DNA from: Phycisphaerales bacterium UBA7800 | GTDB taxonomy: Bacteria; Planctomycetota; Phycisphaerae; Phycisphaerales; Phycisphaeraceae | Direction of reading: 5' to 3' | Assembly (NCBI GenBank): GCA_002480565.1 | Contig: DLCK01000020.1 | Location: 1 to 64,000, forward strand | DNA: 64,000 bases | Part shown: positions 17,396 to 26,598 of the stretch, piece by piece | How positions within the stretch are numbered: the stretch's first letter is position 1 | How the letters are laid out: the number at the start of each line of letters is the position of its first letter | The notes under the pieces: generated by a model | What the model was told of the DNA's origin: nothing | The model's input: only the letters and a program-made list of their open reading frames with translations | The model's database searches: none | Program-made: the position numbers and the translations under genes

Positions 17396-18166
17396 TTATA
17401 AATTGCGATGTTCGTGGCGTAGGTGTTCGCGTTGGACGTAGGTCGTGTACTTGACGAGTTTGTCGACAATCTCACGTTTATGTGCCGGGTCGGTGATTAC
17501 AAATTCCAACCCGACGTACACGTCACCTTTGCGGCCGGCGGTACTGTGCATGGATTGGCACTGGATGGAAAATTTGATCTGCTCTTTATCCATTGGCAGT
17601 TGGATATCGCAGTCAAAAAACTTGCTGTCACGCAAAATGGGGACGTGTTCTTTGTGGACAATCACGCCCATCCCCCCACCACTGATATTGACCATGTTCC
17701 CGGTGAAAGCCAGTTCGTGCATGGGGTGTTTAAGCACCGGGTCCATTGGGATAAATTTCACCGGCTTGATCGGCAAGGCAGTCACATGGGCGCGATAGTA
17801 TTCACGACGCTGTGCCGAACCCACATGAATGGGCAAGCTCAATTCGTAACCTATCGTCTGTACATTCGCGTTGATCGCTACCTTGACACGATCACGGATT
17901 TCACAGCAGAGTTCCACACGTGTCGCCCGTTGCACCATCACCACGTAAACCCTGGCCCCGGTTTGAAATTGCTGCTTGGCGATCGCCGCATTGGGCACTT
18001 CCACCACAAGGTGTCGGTCGGATAAATCCAGCAGGCGTGAACCAAAAGTCAATTCGTCACTGTGATTGGGATCTTCCATGCTCAATGGGCTTAGGGATAC
18101 CGCACCATTGCGTTCAAGAATATGCAGGGCAATATCTTTCCATTGTGTGCTTAGAGGATCAGCCAA
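17396..18166 (-). CDS. YcgR-like PilZ domain protein (c-di-GMP receptor)
   Basis: The 256-residue product has an N-terminal YcgR-like beta domain (about residues 30-112) and a PilZ domain (about 117-240). The c-di-GMP-binding signatures are both present: R121-xxx-R125 in RREYYRAHV and N160-x-S162-xx-G165 in NISGGGMGV. YcgR proteins slow flagellar rotation on c-di-GMP binding; here the partner is unknown as no motility genes are in view. The HD-GYP protein at 24877-26025 could degrade the same messenger. It is convergent with the flippase-like gene. Confidence 0.88.
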   Translation of the reverse strand: MADPLSTQWKDIALHILERNGAVSLSPLSMEDPNHSDELTFGSRLLDLSDRHLVVEVPNAAIAKQQFQTGARVYVVMVQRATRVELCCEIRDRVKVAINANVQTIGYELSLPIHVGSAQRREYYRAHVTALPIKPVKFIPMDPVLKHPMHELAFTGNMVNISGGGMGVIVHKEHVPILRDSKFFDCDIQLPMDKEQIKFSIQCQSMHSTAGRKGDVYVGLEFVITDPAHKREIVDKLVKYTTYVQREHLRHEHRNL

Positions 18167-18292
18167 TTCAACCTCATATCTGCCAGTTTAAAAGGAAATG
18201 ACATTCATACTTTAACGCACGTTGCTAAGTTGATCCACTTGAAATGACACCTGAATAACCTTTGAATTGGCACGTTGCTGGCACGTTGGATT

Positions 18293-19093
18293 ATGATGTG
18301 CCCCATGTCCATTATTACACAAGGTTCCGATCTGACTTTGGCTCCAACGATTCGCCCATGGGTGACGCAGGGGAAGCTATCAGTCAAACAGGCATTGATC
18401 CAGTTATCCAAGGTGGGATTCACCGCGGTCCAACTGGATGCAACACTCTCAGGCATCCGCCCACGGGAGTTGGATCAACGCAGCCGCAAAGACCTACTGG
18501 CTGTTCTCACCCGAAGCAGCATGCGACTGGCAGGCTTGGACTGCTTTATCCCTCGCAAGGATTTTACGTCCGATCAAAGCGTCGATCGCGCAATGGGAGC
18601 AGCGTTGGCAACCATCGATTTGGCGGCGGACTTCGGACGTGTGCCGGTGAGTATGGCCTTACCTGTCAGTGATCTGGCAGATGATGTGAAGTCCGCCCTG
18701 CTCACCGCAGCCGATGCCCAGGGCGTCACACTGGCGGTCCATGCAGAAGACCAAATGCAATCGCTCATTGAATGGATCCAAACTGTCAATCAACCAGCTC
18801 TGGGTTTGAGCTTGGACCCGGCAAGTCTCATTGCAGCAGATGATGACCCAGTGACATTGGTACAGCAGCAAGGCCAAAAACTCACCGTCGGTCGGCTATG
18901 CGACTATCGCCAGGACGCTAACGTTCGCTGCGCGGTCGGCGAAGGTTCACTGGATGTGATGAGCTATCGACTGATGCTCGACATGGCCAAGGGACGCCAA
19001 GGCCCGGTGGTTCTGGACCTGCGAGGTTTGGAGTACCCCCAACTAGCAGCAGTCGAAGGCGCCAAGGCATGGGACGATGCGATTGCGTTGTGA
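18293..19093 (+). CDS. Sugar phosphate isomerase/epimerase-like TIM-barrel protein
   Basis: The product (266 residues from ATG 18293; further Met codons at 18296 and 18305) resembles xylose-isomerase-like TIM barrels: GFTAVQLDATLSG early, LGLSLDPASLI in the middle and VVLDLRGLEYPQ at the end. Metal ligands of the usual type (Glu/Asp/His) are not obvious at all positions, so catalysis is uncertain. It stands alone, divergent from the PilZ gene. Confidence 0.7.
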   Translation: MMCPMSIITQGSDLTLAPTIRPWVTQGKLSVKQALIQLSKVGFTAVQLDATLSGIRPRELDQRSRKDLLAVLTRSSMRLAGLDCFIPRKDFTSDQSVDRAMGAALATIDLAADFGRVPVSMALPVSDLADDVKSALLTAADAQGVTLAVHAEDQMQSLIEWIQTVNQPALGLSLDPASLIAADDDPVTLVQQQGQKLTVGRLCDYRQDANVRCAVGEGSLDVMSYRLMLDMAKGRQGPVVLDLRGLEYPQLAAVEGAKAWDDAIAL

Positions 19094-19153
19094 TGTGAAT
19101 TGGTGATGTGAATTATCATCGCTTTGATTTATTATCTCAGTTAGAATATTTCA

Positions 19154-19393
19154 ATGAGTCCAACGGTTTTTCGACAGGATGGATTTCGTTTTTTCTTCTT
19201 CTCGCGAGAAGAAGCACGCGTTCACATTCATGTCCTGTCTGGAGATGGTGAAGCAAAATTTTGGATTAAACCCCAAATCGAGTTGGCTCAAAGTTATGGT
19301 TTTAACAGTCAGCAACTCAAAGCCATCGAGACTTTGATTAGGGAGCATCGCAATGAAATCATCGACGCATGGCAACGACACTTTGGCGACTGA
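19154..19393 (+). CDS. DUF4160 protein of a toxin-antitoxin-like pair
   Basis: The 79-residue product starts MSPTVFRQDGFRFFFFSREEAR and contains HIHVLSGDGEAKFWI, the hallmark of DUF4160. Members are usually encoded directly before a DUF2442 gene and are suspected to form a toxin-antitoxin module; which part is toxic is not established. The next gene overlaps it by 41 bases in another frame, which suggests coupled translation. Confidence 0.88.
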   Translation: MSPTVFRQDGFRFFFFSREEARVHIHVLSGDGEAKFWIKPQIELAQSYGFNSQQLKAIETLIREHRNEIIDAWQRHFGD

Positions 19394-19613
19394 AGTCACT
19401 AATATCTCATCGCATGGCATATGGCTCCTGCATCAGAACACGGAGTATTTCTTGTCCTACGAACAGTATCCTTGGTTCAAGGATCAGCCGGTCAAAAACA
19501 TTTTCAATATCGAAGAACCCTGTAACGGGCATTTTCACTGGCCAGACTTGGATGTGGATTTATCAGTTGAAATTCTCAAGAATCCTGAACAATATCCACT
19601 GAGCGCCAAATAA
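19353..19613 (+). CDS. DUF2442 protein, partner of DUF4160
   Basis: The 86-residue product contains ISSHGIWLLHQNTEYFLSYEQYPWF, typical of DUF2442, then HFHWPDLDVDLSVEIL. DUF2442 usually pairs with DUF4160 as here. The ATG at 19353 lies inside the DUF4160 gene with a GGGAGC sequence upstream. A half-element of repeat family B follows the stop codon. Confidence 0.88.
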   Translation: MKSSTHGNDTLATEVTNISSHGIWLLHQNTEYFLSYEQYPWFKDQPVKNIFNIEEPCNGHFHWPDLDVDLSVEILKNPEQYPLSAK

Positions 19614-19620
19614 CAAAGAT

Positions 19621-19657
19621 TTTCTCTGCCTTGAACTCTGTGCCTCTGTGGTAAAAG
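19621..19657. repeat. Family B repeat, single right arm
   Basis: TTCTCTG, CTCTGTG, CCTCTGTGGT units ending GTAAAAGCC. It matches the right arm at 37801-37826. No left arm is seen nearby. Confidence 0.6.
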
Positions 19658-19678
19658 CCAAACGCACGACTCGGCAAA

Positions 19679-20758
19679 TCACCCTCCGGCCATCTGCACT
19701 GCCAACTTGATTGCAGCTTTCATGCTTCCGGGGTCGGCCTGATTCTTGCCGGCAATGTTAAACGCTGTCCCATGATCGACACTGGTACGGATGAGGGGTA
19801 AGCCCAACGTCACGTTGACTGCTTCGTCGAAACCTAAAAGCTTGATAGGGATCAAACCTTGATCGTGATACATGGCGACGACCATGTCGTACTTGCCACG
19901 GACGGCATCAATGTAGATGGTATCCGCTGGGAACGGGCCATGGGCGTCGATACCAGCTTCCTGAGCCATGTTGATCGCGGGGGTGATGACGCGAGCTTCT
20001 TCATCGCCGAACATGCCGTTTTCCGAGGCATGGGGATTCAGACCACAGACTGCGATACGTGGTTTTTCGATACCCATTTTCACCAATGCCTGATGGCCCA
20101 GGTCGATGGGATCAAACACGCAGCCGATGGTGAACTTGTTGCGAAGATCCATCAGTGCGATATGGATCGTGGCCAAAGCAACCATGAGTTTCGGTGAGCT
20201 GAACATCATGACCATGCGTTTGGACTTGGTGCGATGGGCGAGTAGTTCGGTATGGCCGGGGAATTTGCATCCTGCCATCTGCCAGGACTCTTTACAGATC
20301 GGTGCGGTGACGATGGCATCAAGCTTGCCAGGGGCTTTAGCAGGGAGCATCGCAGCAGCAATCGCATCATCCAAAAATCGTAGCGAAGCCGTCCCGCCCT
20401 GTCGCGTAGGCCTGTGAATGGATTGGCCAAGGAAGCTGATTTCGTCATAGTCACGGACGATGACATTGTGATACATGTCGCCTGCTGCACGTTGTGATTC
20501 ATGCTGCACCCGCCACCAGAACGGCTCGATTTCCGCAAGGTCGGCTGCATAGCTAAGCAGTTCATTCATTCCGTAAATTTCAAAACGGGCAAGCTTGCGA
20601 ATCGCCGGGTCTGCCAATGCTTTGACAACAACTTCTGCGCCGATGCCAGCCGGATCTCCCATGGTGACACCAATCACCGGGCGCGGGTCATCTGCTGCCG
20701 AATCGATGTTAACGTCGGGCTTGGGCGCAGGCTTATTGTCTGACGGGTGACTGACCAT
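19679..20758 (-). CDS. pdxA: 4-hydroxythreonine-4-phosphate dehydrogenase
   Basis: The 359-residue product oxidises 4-phosphohydroxy-L-threonine in the DXP-dependent pyridoxal phosphate pathway. Family motifs are present: VTMGDPAGIGAEVVVKAL (about residues 32-48), TAPICKESW with the substrate-binding Lys, FPGHTELLA with a metal-ligand His, and AMYHDQGLIPIK. It has an N-terminal extension of about 25 residues. AGGA nine bases upstream supports ATG 20758. It stands 41 bases from the HEAT-repeat gene on the same strand and may share its transcript. Confidence 0.95.
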   Translation of the reverse strand: MVSHPSDNKPAPKPDVNIDSAADDPRPVIGVTMGDPAGIGAEVVVKALADPAIRKLARFEIYGMNELLSYAADLAEIEPFWWRVQHESQRAAGDMYHNVIVRDYDEISFLGQSIHRPTRQGGTASLRFLDDAIAAAMLPAKAPGKLDAIVTAPICKESWQMAGCKFPGHTELLAHRTKSKRMVMMFSSPKLMVALATIHIALMDLRNKFTIGCVFDPIDLGHQALVKMGIEKPRIAVCGLNPHASENGMFGDEEARVITPAINMAQEAGIDAHGPFPADTIYIDAVRGKYDMVVAMYHDQGLIPIKLLGFDEAVNVTLGLPLIRTSVDHGTAFNIAGKNQADPGSMKAAIKLAVQMAGG

Positions 20759-20798
20759 AAGCGATACATCCTACCCGGCATGAGTAAAATTCGCATCC

Positions 20799-22334
20799 CT
20801 ATTGAATAGCTTTACTGACGTATTTAAGGATTTCTTGCCAATCATGCTCAAATTCATCTGGGACGTTGTAACTGCAACTCATCCATTTCCGATGGGCCTC
20901 TTTAAGCCAAAACATTTTTTCAGACACTGGTGCTGAAACTGCTGTACTGCTACCCCGTTGATTCCACGCTTGGCCCAAACGCCAACTCAATTGCCGAATT
21001 GATTCCTGCTCATTAGCCGCACCAAACAGAATTCCTATCACTGCATCCCAAGACCTTTGTACAGCCAACAAATTTAAAGCAGTTGTCAATGCATGATGGG
21101 CATGAGATGTGCGCATCAGTTCGTATAACTTTATTTTCTCTTCCGGATATATGCGTTGATTCATAACCGTCCAAATTACCTGTTGCACGCGACGGCTTGA
21201 ATCATCAAACGAAGCAAGCAAATACAGAGTGGCCTGTTCACGACTAAGGACAGATATTGCCTTTAGTGCCGCAGAGCGCACCCGACCTCGTTGAGATGAC
21301 AAAAAGGGCACCATGAGTGAAATGTCCTCAACTGTGCCTGTTTCCCCCAAGCCCGCAATCAAACCAGGTCGCACATGATGATCCGAGAATTCACTGATTT
21401 GCTGGCGATATTCCGTTACAAAATATTCCGTGGAAAAATTTTGCCTCAGTGCAAAACGAGCAGACTGGCGAACAGGTGCAGAATCGGCATAACTGGCGGT
21501 CAACAATACATCTGTAAATTCTCGTATTTGATCCTCATCCAATTGCCGGATAACACGACATGCAACACACCCCGCAGGATCATTTATCAATTGCCTTTTC
21601 CACTTTCTACAAGTCGCATCATCCAGTCTATCAAGTTGTTGAATGAACCAACATCGAATAGCAGCTTCATGATCAGAAACAGCTCTTGCTTGTAATGCTG
21701 GATCAACCACTAAACGATCAGACAAAACACGAAATGCAAACAAACGAATCTTACTGTGTTCCGAGTGCAAAATTTTTTGCATTACATCCGCAGGCAGTTC
21801 ACTGGCAAGGAATTTAAGTATTCGCTTGTTGACAGATACCAAATCCGTCCGCCTCACTCTTAGCAATGCATCAACCATTTGATATTGAATAAGCACGTCT
21901 TCGGCGAATTCAGGAACAAGCATCGTCTCTATTGCATCACGTGCTGCACTTCGGACTTGAGGCACCCAATCGCTTAATGCCCGAAGAACAAATGCAATTG
22001 TTTTGGGCTGATGATGTTTATCCAAACCGTAGATTGCTTGCTCTCGAATGTGACCATTACCATTAAGCGAGGCAATACAAAGTTGAAGTGTATTATCGAA
22101 GCTAATCTTCTTGGACCATTCCACCACACTTTGATGTGTTGTGGTGTAGTGTCGATAACGTGCATAAAGCAGCTCCATAGGTAAAAGGCCGCCGATACTT
22201 GTACGAAGTTCTTCGACAGAATCTTCATAACCGTAAAAGTAGTCATATTGGGGTGTCGCATCCACCAAGTCATTTAATGTCAGTCGCCGAGTCTTTTTTT
22301 GTTTGGCAAATCTTTCTTTTAACCACTGAAACAT
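20799..22334 (-). CDS. HEAT-repeat protein of unknown function
   Basis: From ATG 22334 (GGGG run upstream) the product has 511 residues. It is all-helical with recurring HEAT-like units such as VPQVRSAARDAIETML, APVRQSARFALRQN and RGRVRSAALKAISVL. No signal peptide or membrane segment is seen, so it should be a cytoplasmic scaffold or binding protein. Its partner is unknown. It is divergent from the aminotransferase gene. Confidence 0.8.
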   Translation of the reverse strand: MFQWLKERFAKQKKTRRLTLNDLVDATPQYDYFYGYEDSVEELRTSIGGLLPMELLYARYRHYTTTHQSVVEWSKKISFDNTLQLCIASLNGNGHIREQAIYGLDKHHQPKTIAFVLRALSDWVPQVRSAARDAIETMLVPEFAEDVLIQYQMVDALLRVRRTDLVSVNKRILKFLASELPADVMQKILHSEHSKIRLFAFRVLSDRLVVDPALQARAVSDHEAAIRCWFIQQLDRLDDATCRKWKRQLINDPAGCVACRVIRQLDEDQIREFTDVLLTASYADSAPVRQSARFALRQNFSTEYFVTEYRQQISEFSDHHVRPGLIAGLGETGTVEDISLMVPFLSSQRGRVRSAALKAISVLSREQATLYLLASFDDSSRRVQQVIWTVMNQRIYPEEKIKLYELMRTSHAHHALTTALNLLAVQRSWDAVIGILFGAANEQESIRQLSWRLGQAWNQRGSSTAVSAPVSEKMFWLKEAHRKWMSCSYNVPDEFEHDWQEILKYVSKAIQ

Positions 22335-22495
22335 GGCACCCCCCAATTTCGCAATAGACTAACTTTTGGCATTCGAACAAACCTGTTGCCAGCAGATATT
22401 AATGTAAATACGTTTGTAGGAATAGCAATTCCTATTCCCCCATCGGAGACATCGTGGTATCATGTTCGGTCTGTTTTTATTCAAGGAGAGTTGCG

Positions 22496-23740
22496 ATGAG
22501 CAGCCAGGCGTCAACGTGTAATCCGACCATTGCCAAGCATGACCAGTACATGACGATTAACTTCGCGCGGTACAACATTGTCATGGAGCGTGGCGAAGGT
22601 GTGCGTCTGTGGGACGATGCGGGTAAACAATACCTTGACCTGTTTAGCGGCTTTGGTGCGGGCATTCTTGGGCACTGTCATCCGGACCTTGTGGCCGCGG
22701 TCACCGAGCAGGCCAACACGCTTTGGCATGTGGGAAATCTGCTGCACACCAAACCGCAGACAGACTTGGCGGAGGCGATCCATAAGCATGGTTTTGGGGG
22801 TCGCTCGTTTTTCTGTCACACCGGTGCCGATGCCAATGAAGCCGCATTCAAACTCGCTCGACTGTATGGCAAGGCCAACCCCGGCGTTCATGGCCCGCGA
22901 CATAAAATCATCTCCACGCTCAAGAGCTTCCACGGGCGAAGCTTTGGCACGATGCCTGCCACCGGGCAGGACAAAGTCAGACTCGGTTTTGAGCCGCTAC
23001 TTGATGGCTATACCCATGTGCCTTACAACGACCTTGCCGCCATTGAAGCTGCCATTGATGAGCAAACCGTGGCGGTGATCGTCGAACCGATCCAAGGTGA
23101 AGGTGGCGTCAATGTGCCTTCCGACAGCTATCTGCCAAGTCTGCGAAAGCTTTGTGATGACCGCGACCTGCTATTGATCTGTGATGAAGTCTGGACCGGC
23201 TGCGGTCGAACGGGCAAGTACTTTGCTCACCAACACTGGAACATCACCCCGGATTTGATGACGCTTGCCAAAGGTGTTGGTGGCGGACTTGCAGTGGGTG
23301 TGATGTGCGCTCATGAACGTGTTGCCCAACATTTTGACTATCGCACACTCAACAATGTGGTCCATGCGACGACGCTGGGTGGCAACTGTCTTGCCATGGC
23401 GGTGGCTGCCAAGGTGTTTGAAGTCATTGAACGTGACAATCTCACCGACAATGCCATCAAGCTCAACACGCACATTGTCAACCGATTGGGCAAGCTTCAA
23501 AACGCAGGTATCACCGACATCCGTGGCAAAGGTTTGTTCATCGGCGTCGAATTGGATATCAACTCAAGCGATACGTGGTATAACAGTGTCACGGAAGTTG
23601 TGAATAAATGCTTGGAGCGTGGTGTCCTGCTCAACGGCACTCAGAACTCCGTACTGCGTATTGCCCCCCCGCTTTGTATCAACCAGACCGAACTCGATGA
23701 GGGACTCGATGTGCTGGAAAACGTCCTTACCTGTCAGTAA
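22496..23740 (+). CDS. argD: Class III aminotransferase, acetylornithine aminotransferase-like
   Basis: The 414-residue product is a PLP-dependent class III aminotransferase. It has LDLFSGFGAGILGHCHPDLV, FCHTGADANEAAFKLAR, IVEPIQGEGGVNVP, and LICDEVWTGCGRTGKYFA. The PLP lysine lies in LMTLAKGVGGGLAVG. Similarity is highest to ArgD/acetylornithine aminotransferases, but related ornithine or 4-aminobutyrate enzymes cannot be excluded. AAGGAG seven bases before ATG 22496 fixes the start; the open frame extends further upstream but without support. No other arginine genes are nearby. Confidence 0.88.
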   Translation: MSSQASTCNPTIAKHDQYMTINFARYNIVMERGEGVRLWDDAGKQYLDLFSGFGAGILGHCHPDLVAAVTEQANTLWHVGNLLHTKPQTDLAEAIHKHGFGGRSFFCHTGADANEAAFKLARLYGKANPGVHGPRHKIISTLKSFHGRSFGTMPATGQDKVRLGFEPLLDGYTHVPYNDLAAIEAAIDEQTVAVIVEPIQGEGGVNVPSDSYLPSLRKLCDDRDLLLICDEVWTGCGRTGKYFAHQHWNITPDLMTLAKGVGGGLAVGVMCAHERVAQHFDYRTLNNVVHATTLGGNCLAMAVAAKVFEVIERDNLTDNAIKLNTHIVNRLGKLQNAGITDIRGKGLFIGVELDINSSDTWYNSVTEVVNKCLERGVLLNGTQNSVLRIAPPLCINQTELDEGLDVLENVLTCQ

Positions 23741-23781
23741 ACCGTCATGTGTTAAACAACGTGTGACGCCTCGTTCTTCAA

Positions 23782-23850
23782 GCACCGGATGTGAATCCGG
23801 TGCAGGGGTATGTATTGCGCGCCTGCATCGCATTCACATACGGTGCTCAT
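23782..23850. repeat. Family E inverted hairpin pair (copy 1)
   Basis: GCACCGGAT (23782-23790) pairs with ATCCGGTGC (23795-23803). A diverged inverted copy follows at 23825-23850. The 22-base hairpin is identical, in opposite orientation, to that at 51377-51398. Confidence 0.75.
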
Positions 23851-23855
23851 GTTTC

Positions 23856-24737
23856 ATGGCAATGCTTACATGTCTTGTATGTCTATTGCTCATTGGATGT
23901 GACAAGACACGGCAAGCAGTTGATGGCAATCAAGGCACGCATCGGACACTGCCACAGGATCCAAATCTGCCGAACATTTCCGATCCGCGATTTCGCCCGA
24001 GGCTACCTGCTGCTCCCAAGGCGGTACGCAATCAAAATCCCGTCACACTGAGGGTGAGTCGGCTGGACTATGAGTTAAAACAGAGCCTTAACCAGGCCTT
24101 GAAGTATGCGGTTGATGCGACGAAACCTCAGCAGACCGCCTTGCTCAAGGACAACGGGTTAAAGCTGGTGTTACTGCCGATATCGGAGTTCGACGGTTTT
24201 GCCAAAGCTTTGGGGGATCCGCTGAACATTTGGCGGACCAATCTGCACATGGCTTACGACGGCACGCCCTTGTCGATGTCCCCACAGATCAAACAATCCG
24301 TCTCGGTGGATATTCATGACCCGCAGAATCCAATTACCTACAAAACCGATGAGGGTTGGTTTCGACTGATGCTCACGGTACAGGAGTCCAAACTTGGATC
24401 GGCGTCGATCAACATCATCCCGCAACATTACCAACCCAAGACAAGCGTCAAGCCCCGTTCGAAGTGGGATAAAATGTGGGACGGGACGCTGTTTGACATG
24501 CTCAAGACAACGGTGGTGATCCCCAACACGCACTTGCTGATTCTCTGTCGGACCAATCGCCCGACGCTTGAGGAATACCGCGTGACACATCAACCTGGAC
24601 TCTTTGACCCTGAGCCAGGGCAGGACGCGACGGTCAAGGAAAATCACAGTATGGGCGACCTGTTATTGACCTATGATCATTGGAATCATCCCACGCAGAT
24701 GATCTACGTAATCGCACGGGCAAACCGCGGACTCTAA
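23856..24737 (+). CDS. Putative lipoprotein of unknown function
   Basis: From ATG 23856 the 293-residue product has a short hydrophobic segment and a lipobox (LTCLVCLLLIG then Cys15), so it is probably a lipoprotein. The mature part starts with a Pro-rich linker (LPQDPNLPNISDPRFRPRLP). The following domain, about residues 70-290, has no recognised family. The open frame extends upstream to 23619 inside the aminotransferase gene, but that part is a shadow. A family E hairpin pair separates it from the aminotransferase gene. Confidence 0.7.
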   Translation: MAMLTCLVCLLLIGCDKTRQAVDGNQGTHRTLPQDPNLPNISDPRFRPRLPAAPKAVRNQNPVTLRVSRLDYELKQSLNQALKYAVDATKPQQTALLKDNGLKLVLLPISEFDGFAKALGDPLNIWRTNLHMAYDGTPLSMSPQIKQSVSVDIHDPQNPITYKTDEGWFRLMLTVQESKLGSASINIIPQHYQPKTSVKPRSKWDKMWDGTLFDMLKTTVVIPNTHLLILCRTNRPTLEEYRVTHQPGLFDPEPGQDATVKENHSMGDLLLTYDHWNHPTQMIYVIARANRGL

Positions 24738-24876
24738 TCGCAACACCCGCTTTGGACCACACCCAGACGCATTTACCCGCATAACCATCACATTCTGCCA
24801 TCACCTACCCGTAAATACCCTGCATCAAGACAATGTTTGGCAAATATATATCCGACAGTTCTGTTGGAGTACCGCT

Positions 24877-26025
24877 ATGCGCGAACATGATTTTGGTCGC
24901 AGACTCACCCAGGAACTGAGCACGCCTCAGACTGACTCCCAACGTCACCTTGAGGCGATGGTGCAGGTGAGTCGCGCGCTGGGGACGATCATGGATATGG
25001 GACAGTTGATCCCTGCGATCCTCAAGCAAGTCACGCATACCTTCTGTGCAGATCGTTCAAGCTTATTTTTATATGACAGTGAAAACGATCAACTCTGCGC
25101 TCAGGTTGCTGAAGGACTTGATGAACAGCGAACCATGGAGTTGCGACTCCCAGCAGATCAAGGAATCGTCGGCCAGGTCTTTCAGACACATGAAAACCGA
25201 CTCATTGCAGACACGTGGAAAGACCCGCACTTTGCCAAACGTGTCGCCAAAGCCACCGGCTATGTGCCACGGTCAATGATGGTCTGTCCGGTCTTCCATG
25301 GCATTCACAATGTCACCGGCGTGATCCAGGTCCTGCACAGCGATTCGGATCATTTCCACGAAACTGACATGGGCCTGCTTGAAGCCATTGCGGTGCAGAT
25401 AGCCATCAGTCTGGAAAATGCTCAACTCTACGAAAAACAAAAGCGTCAGTTCTCCAGCTTCGTCCGCGCGTTTTCCACTGCTTTGGATGCACGTGATCCA
25501 AGCACCCAGGAACACTCGCTCAACGTTGCCAACCTTGCTCAAGGCATCGGCTATCACCTGGGGTTGGACTTTCATGTACTTGACCGTCTGCGTGTCGCTG
25601 GCCTGCTCCATGACGTTGGCAAGATTGGCACTCCCGAAGCGATTCTCAAAAAGCCTTCCAAGCTTGATCCCGATGAATTTGCCATCATGAAAGAACACGC
25701 CGCCTACTCGTTACAAATTCTTTCGCAGATCGAATTTGCCGACGAGTATAAGGACCTTGCGATGATCGCCTCACTGCATCACGAAAAGCTCGACGGGTCA
25801 GGCTACCCTTTTGGACACACAGCCGATGCGTTGAATATTGAAACAAGAATTCTGGCGGTGGCGGATATCTACCATGCCATGACGCAGGATCGCGTGTATC
25901 GCAACGGCATGCCTATGGCGAAGGCCTTTGACATCATCAACGATATGACACCGCATCAGCTGGATGGTGATTGTGTTCGAGCCTTGAAGCAATTCCTTGG
26001 ATACCCGAATCAATTGGCAGCGTAA
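24877..26025 (+). CDS. GAF and HD-GYP domain protein (c-di-GMP phosphodiesterase)
   Basis: The 382-residue product has a GAF sensor domain (about residues 35-185) and an HD-GYP domain (about 190-375). The metal ligands H245-D246 in LLHDVGKIGTPEAIL and the signature HHEKLDGSGYP (301-311) are intact, so it should hydrolyse cyclic di-GMP. No membrane segments are seen, so it senses a cytoplasmic signal, unknown. A PilZ receptor is encoded 7 kb away in the window. The gene stands alone. Confidence 0.93.
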   Translation: MREHDFGRRLTQELSTPQTDSQRHLEAMVQVSRALGTIMDMGQLIPAILKQVTHTFCADRSSLFLYDSENDQLCAQVAEGLDEQRTMELRLPADQGIVGQVFQTHENRLIADTWKDPHFAKRVAKATGYVPRSMMVCPVFHGIHNVTGVIQVLHSDSDHFHETDMGLLEAIAVQIAISLENAQLYEKQKRQFSSFVRAFSTALDARDPSTQEHSLNVANLAQGIGYHLGLDFHVLDRLRVAGLLHDVGKIGTPEAILKKPSKLDPDEFAIMKEHAAYSLQILSQIEFADEYKDLAMIASLHHEKLDGSGYPFGHTADALNIETRILAVADIYHAMTQDRVYRNGMPMAKAFDIINDMTPHQLDGDCVRALKQFLGYPNQLAA

Positions 26026-26177
26026 ATCACTTTCAGATCAGATGATGCTTGATTTATACCGACAAGTGGTCTATTGTCATTGAGTACGTTTAATGCAGCC
26101 GGGGGGCTGCGGTCTTTGAACCAATAGGTGGCACTGTTCCAGGCCAGTCTCACCTGACATTACGGCTCAAACTACGA

Positions 26178-26579
26178 ATGCAGGAATTTCGACTTAGTTT
26201 CGGGGTGATCCGTTTAATGAATCACCGTATCGCCGAAGTCATCGTCGATGATGGTGTCGAAATGACACTTGAACATATTGGCGAATACCATGATTTTTTA
26301 ATCGAGCACCTTGAAGTGGGTAGCGGTCTACTGATCAACAAATCCACCAGCTATACCTACAGCTTTGAAGCTCAACAACATATCTTTCTACCCGAACGCA
26401 TCAAGGCCTATGCTGTCTATACGCCCAGTGTCTCCGCGAAATTAGCAACCGATTCTGTGGTGATGATGCAACGCAAAAAACTACCGGTGACCCTCAAAAC
26501 CTTTGAAGACTACGACGAAGCAATGACGTGGCTCAAATCGGTGATCCAACCCGATGCTGACACAAACGCTAAAGCATAA
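26178..26579 (+). CDS. STAS/SEC14-like small protein of unknown function
   Basis: The 133-residue product contains GVIRLMNHRIAEVIVDDGVE, LLINKSTSYTYSFEAQ and a C-terminal DEAMTWL helix. This layout resembles small STAS/SEC14-like proteins known mostly from Bacteroidota, where the LLINK-SYTY segment is typical. That suggests a horizontally acquired gene, but I cannot test it. It is convergent with murQ. The 150 bases upstream contain a GC-rich hairpin region (around 26096-26150) with no recognised RNA family. Confidence 0.65.
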   Translation: MQEFRLSFGVIRLMNHRIAEVIVDDGVEMTLEHIGEYHDFLIEHLEVGSGLLINKSTSYTYSFEAQQHIFLPERIKAYAVYTPSVSAKLATDSVVMMQRKKLPVTLKTFEDYDEAMTWLKSVIQPDADTNAKA

Positions 26580-26598
26580 TCTCACAACAACACTTTAC

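Noticed and set aside
17423..18025. Plus-strand frame of 200 codons
   Set aside because: Antisense to the PilZ gene whose motifs are intact.
26096..26150. Structured RNA upstream of the STAS-like gene
   Set aside because: Hairpins can be drawn but no known riboswitch or RNA consensus was matched.
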